From Larix sibirica (Eukaryota; Streptophyta; Pinopsida; Pinales; Pinaceae), in assembly GCA_004151065.3 (NCBI GenBank), contig NWUY0303955621.1:5071-26525 (forward strand): 21,455 bases of DNA, given 5' to 3'. This document shows positions 10,086 to 18,689 of this stretch, piece by piece (the first letter of the stretch is position 1; each line of letters starts with the position of its first letter). The notes under the pieces are model-generated. The model made no database searches. It was not told the origin of the DNA and saw only the letters and a list, made by a program, of their open reading frames with translations. The position numbers were made by a program, and so were the translations under genes.

Positions 10086-10990
10086 ACATTTTGGAGTCTA
10101 AATAAATGCTTCAACCTTCTTCAAAAGTTGGTCTAGTAAATTTGTGATAGTAGCATAGTTGCGAATGGATCTTCGATAATAGATAGTGTTTCCCAAGATA
10201 GAACAAAACTACTGAACTTAAGTAGGAGGTGATTGATTGACCATAATAGCAATTTTTACAAGATCAACAAAAACTCCTATGTGACAAACAAAATGTCCCA
10301 AAAGATTACTGAGGGAATGTAGAAGACACACTTCTTCAATTTTAGAAAAATTTGGAGCTGACAACATGTGTCAAACATCAGGCTTAAGAGACTATCCTTC
10401 TCTTTCAACAAGTTGTAAACAGTTCCAATCATCCATGCAAACCTCTAAAAAATTGTGTATAAATCCCCTAAAGGCATCAATCACAATCCTTGAGAAAACT
10501 GAAAGGAGCATTCTTAATTCTGAATGACATCACATTATAGGAAAAAGAACCCCATTTGGTAGTGAAGGTAGCCTTCCTTTCATCTTCTTCCACAATTCTA
10601 ACCTAATGGTACCCTAAAAATCCATTAGTGAAAGAGTATGATTCCTTCCCCACCACTTGATCCAAGACGCCATCACTAAAGGGGCTAGGAAAAGAATCAT
10701 GAGCAAAAGAAGAATCAAGGTTGCGGATATCAACACATACCTTGATATCATCTGATTCCTTCTTGCTTTGGATCACAATGGGGCTAATCCATTCAAATTC
10801 ATCCACATGGAAAATCTGTTTGGTTTCCAACATGCGATTGATTTCCTTGTTGACCTTCTAATTTACCCTAGAGTTTAGTTTTTTGGGGCGATTCTTGATA
10901 GGTTTCACATCAAGTTTTAGGGAGATATTCATCTCATTAAATCCCTTTTAATTTTGTAAAAAATTGCGGAAACAGGTCCTTATACTCTTT
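10086..10990 (-). pseudogene. Reverse transcriptase domain of Pol (decayed)
   Basis: Reverse transcriptase copies the element's RNA into DNA. The N-terminal approach reads LDVKPIKNRPKKLNSRVN*K then EINRMLETKQIFHVDEFEWI (near 10925-10790). The first catalytic aspartate is in KVCVDIRNLD (near 10730). SYSFTNGFLGYH (near 10630) and KATFTTKWGSFSYNVMSFRI (near 10575-10515) follow. A frameshift after KNAPF moves the active site to another frame, where EVCMDDWN replaces the usual Y-x-D-D: the two aspartates are intact but tyrosine is cysteine (10439-10428). The palm/thumb continues as LGHFVCHIGVFVDLVKIAI (near 10290) and then joins RNase H. Stops are scattered throughout. Confidence 0.93.
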
Positions 10991-10999
10991 TAGAGAAAC

Positions 11000-11140
11000 A
11001 ATTTCAGCTACAATCTAGTCATCCCAATAATCCCCTATAGAAGCCATTTTGGGTTTGTCTTGAGAGCTAATATTAATTTTCCACAAATTTATTGGCTTTG
11101 TATAGGTAACATTAGTATCCAATTTTTTTATTGTATAGTT
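11000..11140 (-). pseudogene. Pol linker before reverse transcriptase
   Basis: This short readable stretch joins the second Gag-like region to reverse transcriptase: KPINLWKINISSQDKPKMAS, then IGDYWDD*IVAEIVSLKEY and KDLFPQFFTKLKGI, ending near 10965. It has the usual look of the segment just ahead of reverse transcriptase in plant Ty3/gypsy polyproteins (a 'YxDLFP' motif). One stop replaces a residue after GDYWDD. Confidence 0.7.
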
Positions 11141-11289
11141 CGAGAGCCTTCTGTCTCCTTGAATGATCAATGCCTTAGGTGCTCTAAATTGTGTGGATTT
11201 GAATCATCCTTAAAAGGGTGTTTCCATGATGTTAATAGGGATATATGAATTATGAAAATTTCTTATGAGATTGGTAGATAGGGGGATTA

Positions 11290-11870
11290 CCAAAATTTCA
11301 CAAATTATGAATAGACAAATATTCCTTAATCAACATCAATGCAGCTATGACTAGCTCAATTTTTCCCACAAAGGATAAATCCTCACAAAACTAAGTTTGC
11401 AGTCTTCCAATTTCTGGTCTTCCTGCTAGTTTCTTCATGCAAGTACCATGCTTTTGGAATAGGGCCTAAACCATGAACAACCATATGGACCTAGAGGTCA
11501 AGGTGTATTCCCACCCTCTCCCAATGTTGTGTACATTTTTCTTCCATATATACAAAAGGATATGTATCCCCAGTATAGATTTCTATATCTATAGATTTTT
11601 TATTTTTCTTCTTTGAAATTTTTAAACATTCAAACTCAAGTAGAGGAACAAACCGACTGATCATAACTATATGAACTAAGGAACATGTGGGAATATTAAT
11701 TTTGTGATTATCCCACCACCTTGTAGAGGTAACTTGCAGTGCAACATATATCATAGGTACCTTTTATTCCTCTATAGATATGTTATTCATCTTGGTGAGG
11801 AATCCATTCAAATTGGAGACCCCGTCATAAATAGGAGAGTCCTGAATTTATACACCAATCCATTTAGATG
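11290..11870 (-). pseudogene. Second Gag-like domain, between protease and reverse transcriptase
   Basis: The minus strand reads SPIYDGVSNLNGFLTKM (near 11850), then VALQVTSTRWWDNHKINI (near 11745-11690) with the W-W-x-x-H pattern. After that come RFVPLLEFE, DTYPFVYMEEKCTQHWERVG (near 11560), LDL*VHMVVHGLGPIPKAWY (near 11500-11440) and LHEETSRKTRNWKT. The combination of a 'YDG...L..FL' start, WW..H and WY..E...R..W is the signature of plant retrotransposon Gag/capsid regions, yet it lies downstream of protease. It differs from the true Gag at 14.2-13.7 kb, so it is not a simple duplicate. I believe similar placements occur in some plant Ty3/gypsy polyproteins but cannot check. Stops and at least one frameshift (near 11400) show decay. 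Confidence 0.65.
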
Positions 11871-12077
11871 ATTTAATAGGTTCCCAACATCATGAGGAAA
11901 TATTATGTCTCTTATTCTACCATTCATTCAAAGCCACTTTTGAATCAATATCAAAGTAGTGAAAACTCCTCCAACTTAGTGAACCATTTGATGTGGGGTT
12001 AACGTAGTCATATCTCTTTCCTACAATTATACTATAAATCTAATCTAAGACGTATTTTCCATGGAGATGTTGACAGG

Positions 12078-12445
12078 TTATGTGTATTGAGGTCCTTGAT
12101 AGGAATCTAATGGGTGGGTGGATTCTTCTTCAAAATTAATGGTCTCGTTCTTTAAGTTGATGATAGCATATTTCTCAAAGGCCCAATCTATCCCCAATAA
12201 TATAGGATAAGGATCGGTCTTATCCATTATCTTAATCACTTCAAGGTCAACAAGTGTCTTTACTCCTACTAGATCAACTTCCAAATTCTACATCCTTGCT
12301 ATCAGAAATTTCCTATATTGATTATCCATATTCAACTATATAGGCTATTATACTAATGGAGGGCCACCATAGCCTTCCAAGAGTTCTTAGGGATAATATT
12401 AACATCATACCTTAGATCCATCATAGCATCCTTTATATCTTACCC
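12078..12445 (-). pseudogene. Aspartic protease domain (decayed)
   Basis: The protease cleaves the Gag-Pol polyprotein. The active-site loop reads AMMDLRYDVNIIPKNSW (near 12430-12375). The catalytic aspartate is at 12416-12418, but the following D-x-G glycine is arginine. After a frameshift come NQYRKFLIARM (near 12330) and NLEVDLVGVKTLVDLEVIKI (near 12290-12230). The typical post-active-site segment DPYPILLGIDWAFEKYAIIN follows (near 12215-12155), then LKNETINFEEES. The last part is an uninterrupted frame of about 68 codons. Confidence 0.85.
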
Positions 12446-12975
12446 ATCTACCTAAGTGTCTAACTAGAATTCCCTTCTAGTCCACTTCTTCCTTCTCCTT
12501 ACTATATTAGTTTTCCTTTTGAGAAGGTTGGTTAATATCGGGTCCTCATCCCCCTTGGTTCCAACAAGAGTTCGAAGAGTTTCACAAATTTTATGTTAAG
12601 CTTTCATCTTCTAGTATATTAGTGAATGAGTTAAGCTAGAGACTAATAAGCTGATTAGAATTACCTAAGGATTCAAATTCTGATTTATTTTTGCAACTAG
12701 GGAAGGATGGATTTGGACTCATACTACAAGATTTACATTGTTTTTCAATTGTGGGTGATGAAGGGGCTACCATATGTTGAAACAGCTCATAGGCATTTTT
12801 GAAAATTTCCATTTGCTAAAGGTGTTTGAACCATGGTTTCTTTGGACTTGCTTTCTAAATATTTGGAAGCTCGAAGGAGATATTGTCAACACCTATCCAA
12901 GCCCCTCCATAAGTGACAACATTAATGGTTAAACCAACTACATTATTACCATTTCAAGGCTCTAAGTTAATTAAT
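12446..12975 (-). other. Gag-protease linker, heavily decayed
   Basis: The minus strand between the last zinc-knuckle remnant and the protease has many stops in all frames. I can read only short protein-like pieces, such as LFELLLEPRG near 12570. It presumably encoded the Gag C-terminus and the start of Pol. Confidence 0.4.
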
Positions 12976-12979
12976 TTTT

Positions 12980-15011
12980 AAGGTTTGTTTATAACTTTGT
13001 CTTCCCATTCCACAATCAATTCATCGCAATCCTCAATATTGTGGGTATTCACCTGATAATAAGAACACCACACCATCATTCATCCTCATTATAGTTGTAA
13101 CATCAAATAGCTCCACCCCGACCACTGGTTCTACCTCCTCTATATTCACTCCCTCATCCTCGACCTATGCCTCCCCTTTCTTGAGGTTGTTTATTATCAG
13201 ATATCCGAAATGGAGAATGACCTAATCTATCTGCTAGCACATCCAAGGCTATGCATTTATCCATGTTTTAGATGGAATAAACATAAAATTTGCAATACAC
13301 ACTATTAGCAATAGGGGAATACTTCTGCAAAATAGGATAGTGTTGGGGATGGTGTCCATAGGTCTTACAAATCTCACAATATTCTCTAGGTTGAGAGTTT
13401 TGCATATTTGGGAAAGCATGGTATTGTACTAGTCCATGGAAAGGGGTATAAGTACATACTTGTGCAACTCCTACCAAGGGTCTCTCTGGCCTTGCTCCTA
13501 GAGGGGAATTGAGTGAAAGTCCCCCTCTCATCCTTGGAGCATGATGCTCGTTTTTCATACACCCAGTGCACCATACATGTTCATAGCCTAGGTCCTTAGG
13601 AAGGGTCAAGTAATGAATCTTTTTAGTTAACACAACAATATGATTTTGGACTTGCCATAAGTAAGGTCATGTCATATATTAAATAAAAAATGTTTCTTGT
13701 CATATATACTAAAACTCTACTACTCCTTGGATACTTATCCATATCCTCAATTTTCATAGCATGCTCCAACGTACTTCTAGGGGTATCAATGATTTGCTGA
13801 AAATAGGGGAATCCTAGTAGAGGAACAAATCCTTGAATAAATCATACTTTGTGATGCATATCATGAATATGAAAGGATAACTTACTTATCACATCCCTAA
13901 ATATCTACGCATATTCCCAAACAGAATTTCCCTCATATTGTTGAATTTCCTTCAACTTTTTTATTCCATGTTGCTTTGATTTTGGTAACTGGAATTCCAC
14001 AATAAACAATCTCTTAACCTTTGGCAAGGAAAGTGTAATAACGTTGGGAGCATGTTCCACAAATTTCATATACCATTGTAGATCTCATCCTCTCAATGTT
14101 GTTTGGAACTCTACCAATTTGGAGACATTTGGAATCCCTTCTGACCTACAAATGACATCACATGGAAACCAAAGTTATTATGCATCTTATTCATCTCCCT
14201 TACCCAAAATTTTAGGTAGCCCATGGAGGATCCACCATGTGTCCCAACCATCCTAGTCAATGGAGTCCCTATAAGAAAGAAACCTCTAGGACTAGATTGC
14301 GAAATCAAATTTGAAGCCACAATTGTAGTTGAACTACTACTACTTTGGCCTCTCCATGTCATACTAACACCAGAACCACAACTATGTGTTCCTATTACTG
14401 CACCAATCAGATGACTACTACTACTAGTATTATGATTGTACCAAGTTAAATATAAAATAGAACTAGAAAAAGAGAGTACCATATGATTTATAGGTGCTTG
14501 GGGAGTGGTCGACACTGGGTTGGCTCCAAGTCTTTTTGGCCTTTCTTCTTCAACCAAGGAGGTTTAGTGTCTTGTATTCCTTCATCCTCATGCAGCTCCA
14601 ATGGTTCCACAACCTATACTTGGACTAACTCTACATCACCAAAGTGCATTCCAACATCTCTCGTAATAGCTTTATTAGTTCCTTCCTCTCCCTTTTTTTC
14701 TCTAACTAAGTTGTCTTCTACTATTGTACCTCTCTTTCTCAATCAAGAGTTTCCCAACTCTCCACGTCTCTTAAGTTTCCGCAACTCATTCATCCTCTCC
14801 TCATCACTTGATCCTATGTCACACATTTCCTTTCACAATTATTCACTCTTATTTCTTACAATTCTCATTCATTTCTTCCACCATTTCTCTCTAATATTAA
14901 ACCTTCTTGAAGCTCGCTCAACCCTTGCTTGGTATTTGAAATCCCCCCATCATTGTATCCCTTCATCTTTCGTGACTTGTCATCATCACTTCTGGACACT
15001 CCACATGGCAT
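12980..15011 (-). pseudogene. Gag polyprotein (capsid and zinc knuckles, decayed)
   Basis: Gag packages the RNA. The most likely start is the ATG at 15011-15009 (MPCGVSRSDDDKSRKMKG), followed by a highly charged N-terminal region with stops (for example SSDEERMNELRKLKRRGEL near 14815). The capsid runs from GLPKILGKGDE (near 14225) through CRSEGIPNVSKLVEFQTTL, DLQWYMKFVEHAPN, KLKEIQQYEGNSVWEYA (near 13945), FIQGFVPLLGFP and LEHAMKIEDMDKYP (near 13740). Two CCHC zinc knuckles follow: CTGCMKNEHHAPRM (13570-13529) and CEICKTYGHHPQHY (13378-13337). Each keeps C, C and H but has lost its final cysteine. Two further remnants lie at about 13102-13091 (CYNY, second Cys lost) and in VNTHNIEDCDELIVEWEDK (near 13050-12995). 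Several stops and frameshifts break the gene. Confidence 0.88.
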
Positions 15012-15534
15012 AGATTATTAGGCCATCAAGGTTTGATTAAATGGAAAAAATGTCTTCCACTAATCATACCTTAATACACAATGGGATTTCCCAATTGAAC
15101 TTTCCTCCAGCATTTCGCTTGAAATCTACTTATATTTTCGAAAAATATTGATGATTTTATGTAGCAAACTCTACTATGTATCCATTGATGGTATTTTCCA
15201 CTCACAATTATATGGCTCGCACAAGATGGTGATCCAAACTATGTCTTGAGGAGTCCATTGGATAACTTTCTTGCATTGATTATCGAGTTCTTGGGATTCT
15301 ACAAGTATTTTTATCCACTTATATAGGCTTACATTAAATTACATCAATAAACCTCATATTGATCCAATAAGGGTCCATCATACAACACAAAATCCCTACA
15401 CATTGTTGGATTCCATTTTCGCAATTGGGACTCTTACAATACAAAGTATTCGAACCACTTTTCCCACCAATCTTGGTTATATTACTTATAGATCCCCTTT
15501 TCCATTCAACTGCTACTTCTGTGTATGGAAAACA
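15012..15534 (-). other. 5' leader of the retrotransposon (between primer site and Gag)
   Basis: About 520 bp of minus-strand leader with no recognisable frame. Untranslated leaders of this size are normal in plant Ty3/gypsy elements and carry packaging signals. No specific motif was identified. Confidence 0.55.
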
Positions 15535-15552
15535 GTCCCAGCAATAGAACCA
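15535..15552 (-). other. Primer-binding site (degraded)
   Basis: On the minus strand the 5' LTR ends ...GTCAACA. A 2-nt spacer (AC) follows, then TGGTTCTATTGCTGGGAC. TGG pairs with the CCA end of a tRNA. The rest resembles the TGGCGCCGTTGCCGGGGA site that I recall as the tRNA-Asp type of some plant Ty3/gypsy elements, with mostly C-to-T or G-to-A differences. The position, immediately inside the LTR, is correct. The tRNA identity is an inference. Confidence 0.65.
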
Positions 15553-15554
15553 GT

Positions 15555-16265
15555 TGTTGACTCAAAGTTAGAGAACAAGGTCCTTATGTAGGAGACAATA
15601 AAGGCCCACTATAGTCTAGATGCGTAGTATTTTTTAATCTTCTCGAAAGAGAAGAAAGTCTCACACAAAGCACAACCAAAACCAATGTTAAATGAGGGGA
15701 ATACTATTGAACGAAAATAGATGTAACTATAAAGTTGATTAGCCTTAACTCAGATTGTGCAAGAGTAAAGAAACATTGTGTAGTATTACATACCATGCAT
15801 GCATAAACATACATAAATCATAATAGATTTTATTCATTAAACATTCATGCTATAATCAATACATAACAAAAACAATTGAGGGGCATTAAAAACCATCATT
15901 GTTTATTATTCATTATGCAGCAATAATAGAGCATTAAATAGTTTTTTCAATCTCCAAGGATAGATATCCTGCAAATTAGATCTCAACTATTCTATCCTTC
16001 CCTTTACAAATATCCAACCTATAAAATCTTTCTTTTTCTCTATCTCCCTCTTTTTCACTAACCCCATCCCACAACTCTTCATGATATTTTATACAAATTA
16101 TAGTGATTAGTTCTGACCACATCAAGACGATTACAACCCAAATTCATTTGCTTGAACACATTACTAACCAACTTATATTTCACCATGTACTCTTACATAA
16201 TTCTTCATGTGTTGACTATCCATCTCTCTTCCACAACCAACTCTTCAAAAACAAAGGGACCAACA
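15555..16265 (-). repeat. 5' LTR of the retrotransposon
   Basis: This is the right copy of the LTR, 711 bp, beginning TGTTGAC and ending GGGACCAACA. It supplies the promoter in the minus direction: TATAAAA at 16093-16087, and AATAAA at 15907-15902 about 185 bp downstream. ATGCATGCAT at 15795-15804 matches the other LTR. Long islands of identity such as AGAGAAGAAAGTCTCAC and TACCATGCATGCATAAACA alternate with diverged parts. Confidence 0.93.
16087..16093 (-). promoter_or_regulatory. LTR TATA box (5' LTR copy)
   Basis: TATAAAA on the minus strand within TGTATAAAATATC, matching the box in the 3' LTR. In the 5' LTR it would direct transcription of the element, with a start expected around 16060. 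Confidence 0.6.
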
Positions 16266-17630
16266 TCATTTGAGGCCTTGATTTTCTTGTTATAATATCA
16301 TCTTCAAATCTATCTTTATGGCTTCTATCGTGACTTTATTTATGCATCTTCGCTTTTTTATGTCTATGGGGTTCATCCAATGACTCATCAAATTATTATG
16401 ACCCAATTTCTTTTGATGATTATGATTCAACTTCAACTTTGGATCCATAGTTATCTTTATTTTCTTCCCTAGTTGAATCGTCTATTGTATTATATTTTGT
16501 TGCATTCTTTCTTAATTTGTATTTGGTTCAATTCATGTATGGTTGTAGGTGATCGTAATATTTGGTGGAATGGTGATCCATATGGATATCAGTGACCACC
16601 TACTCTTCCACTAACTCAGAATGATTCTCCATCTTGGCATTTTTTCAAGTCATGAACTTCCAACACATTTTTAAGGCCCTATAGAATGTTTTTTTGTCCC
16701 TACAATAGTTTAGGATTTCCAAAGGCTTACCTATTCCTTAACTTAAATTTGTATTCTCATCAATATCTTTCCAACAGGATATCATACACCCAAAATGGAG
16801 TTTGTATGTAGAAGTTGTGGCGCTAGAAATTTGACGTAAAAACTAGTCTCCTTGGGGGCCACATTCCTTTTGTCACTTCATCTCATAAGGTCAGGGTTTT
16901 GTATCTTTTTGGTTTTTCCCTCTCAAGGTTTAACATTTTATGTTAAAATCCATTTTTAGCCTCTTGTAATGGTCTCCTTGCAATTGAGTGTAACCGACAC
17001 ATCTCTCTTCAGATATAAGCTACAACCATTCTAGATAGCTTGTTTTTCTTTGTAGTGTATAGTCTTTTTCCATTTCATTCATTAATAGAATTTGGGTTTT
17101 ATTGTACTACTATACTCTTTGCAACTTCTTTGTGTGTGTGGGTGTATTTTTATATTTTTTCCTTCGTTTCATTCTCTAAATAATCTAGATAACACAGTTC
17201 CGAATATTTTATAAACACCTATACTTTTAGCTCATCCAATATCAAAACCTTCCTCTTGTACTTAGGAAATTCAACTCCCTTTTTCTCGCACATTATTTCA
17301 TCCACGTCAACAACTAATATTACCCCCATAACACTATCAAAGTTCAAAAATTGAGATGATCCATTGTAGATATCTAGTGGTATGTTTTTTCTTGATACAA
17401 ACAAGTTTCATGAATTTAATGGATTGCCCCACAAATTTGACTATAAATTCTCCAACTATATTTAAGTGGCCTCTAATCCTCAATAATTGCATTGACTTCA
17501 CATTGATCAGTACTTGTACAAACTTCCTTAATCAATAATTTGACTAATTGTTATGTGGATTAATCAAATCTTACTCAAAGCTAAATCTAGTGAAGCGTGA
17601 TAGGAATCCAATTGAACATAAAGACACATA
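16266..17630. other. Non-coding right flank
   Basis: No credible gene is seen. The bases TCATT at 16266-16270 are the candidate right half of the target-site duplication. A T-rich stretch around 16900-17100 (GGTTTTTCCCTCTCAAGG, then CATTAATAGAATTTGGG) looks like degraded repeat or LTR-type sequence, but no partner copy is present in the window. The minus-strand frame at 17219-17404 and the plus-strand frame at 17356-17538 have no recognisable motif. Confidence 0.5.
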
Positions 17631-17632
17631 TG

Positions 17633-17870
17633 ATCATAAACCTCAAAACTCATCATAACCATGTAAACTTAGCATCCTATTATCCTATTATCAAATAATA
17701 ACATAGCATTATCAAATAATAACCACAAAGCATAATTGAACCAGAATAAAAATTGAATCATAAACATCAAACGTATCATAACCATTTAAACTTAACATCC
17801 TATTATCAAATAATAACATAGCATTATCAAATAATAACAACAAAGCATAATTCAACCAGAGTACGAATTA
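17633..17870 (+). repeat. Two-copy tandem repeat, period 124 bp
   Basis: Copies start at 17633 and 17757, each with ATCATAAAC. Both contain CATCCTATTATC, then TTATCAAATAATAAC twice, and end in CAAAGCATAATT(G/C)AACCAGA. Copy 2 is about 10 bp shorter because of an extra ATCCTATT in copy 1. The DNA is AT-rich and non-coding. Confidence 0.88.
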
Positions 17871-18205
17871 ACTAACCTCCTATTTAGTGTTACTCATTAC
17901 TTAGGAATGAAACATCACATTCAACAACACAATATTTATAGTTATAAAAACGAAACCTCAAAAGAAGAATAAAACCCCTTCCCAGTATAATAACACTTAT
18001 CTCAGGATTCTCCTCTATTATATTCATCCAATACTCATATCAACTCGCCAATAGCATTAACTCAAAATAAAATACATGAGCATCTCTATACCAACTCCAT
18101 CTCATATATTTGAATGGCATCTTGATGAGTAGGCAAGTTCCCTATGCCCAACATTGACTTGTAATTATATTATAAATCAAAAGTCTTGTGGCGTACCAAC
18201 AATAT

Positions 18206-18440
18206 GACTTGTAACTTCTTGGAAATTAATAAAATGATTTATTTACTTAAAAAAAAAGGTGGTTTCCTTGTTTTAATTTGATTATGATGCATTCTATTTT
18301 AGTTATTCCCATTGGTACTATCAATTTGGATTGTAACTTAGTGTAAATGAATAAAATGGTTCCTTCCATTTAAAAAAGAAAAGTGATGTTTTATTTATTT
18401 ATAACTTCATTATGATGCTTTTCATTTTAATTATTTTTAT
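18206..18440 (+). repeat. Tandem pair of poly(A)-tailed units, period about 122 bp
   Basis: Unit A (18206-18327) and unit B (18328 to about 18440) each begin with CTTGTAACTT or ATTGTAACTT. Each has AATAAAATG about 20 bp later (18228-18236 and 18350-18358), then an A-run (nine As at 18249-18257; A6GA4 near 18372-18382). Both go on to an AT-rich tail with ATTATGATGC. The layout of AATAAA followed within about 15 bp by poly(A) is that of reverse-transcribed mRNA 3' ends. Confidence 0.7.
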
Positions 18441-18500
18441 TAAATTTATAAAATTACTATTTTCTTTTGATAACTAGTATCATTTATTTGATTGAAGCAA

Positions 18501-18682
18501 GTATGGAACTCATTGCAATATCTGCATTACAATCATGCTACTTTTACCTAAGACACAACTAAGGAATTCTCATTCCATGAAGAAATTCTTGAACAGGGTA
18601 TGGAACTCACTGCAAGCTCTTCATTACAATTATGCTACATTTTCCTAAGCCACAATTAAGGGATGCCTATTCCATCAAAAAC
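18501..18682 (+). repeat. Two-copy tandem repeat, period 97 bp
   Basis: Copies at 18501-18585 and 18598-18682 share GTATGGAACTCA(T/C)TGCAA, then CATTACAAT(C/T)ATGCTAC, then CCTAAG(A/C)CACAA(C/T)TAAGG and a CATTCCAT or TATTCCAT end. They are roughly 80-85% alike. No coding function is apparent. Confidence 0.85.
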
Positions 18683-18689
18683 ACGTGTT

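Larger units (their letters stand above)
3704..16265 (-). mobile_element. Decayed full-length Ty3/gypsy LTR retrotransposon
   Basis: Two direct repeats of 711 bp each (3704-4414 and 15555-16265) start TGTTGAC and end CCAACA, giving the canonical TG...CA ends. The gene order on the minus strand is Gag, protease, a second Gag-like stretch, reverse transcriptase, RNase H, integrase and an extra ORF. Integrase after RNase H marks Ty3/gypsy rather than Ty1/copia. No chromodomain was seen after integrase, so it is probably not a chromovirus. All reading frames carry stops and most carry frameshifts, so it is non-autonomous today. Divergence between its LTRs (by eye about 15 differences in the first 70 aligned positions, lower elsewhere) indicates an old insertion. 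The five bases flanking each end are TTGTT and TCATT, a possible decayed target-site duplication. Confidence 0.95.

Noticed and set aside
13386-13574. Minus-strand 62-codon frame overlapping the zinc-knuckle region
   Set aside because: It is out of frame with the two CCHC knuckles, which are in the 13633-13268 frame.
14111-14557. Minus-strand frame of 148 codons as the Gag coding frame
   Set aside because: The recognisable capsid sequence (GLPKILGKGDE onward) is in another frame over 14225-14111. Only the region above about 14240 in this frame could be Gag, and it shows no clear motif.
14483-15013. Plus-strand frame of 176 codons, the longest open frame in the window
   Set aside because: It lies antisense to Gag, is rich in Ser, Phe, Leu and His as expected from the complement of charged coding sequence, and has no motif. 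It is a shadow of the decayed Gag gene.
16545-16600. Possible initiator-Met primer site (TATGGATATCAGTG) and thus another LTR element
   Set aside because: It matches the TGGTATCAGAGC pattern only with an inserted base and a mismatch. No second LTR or Gag/Pol motif was found around it.
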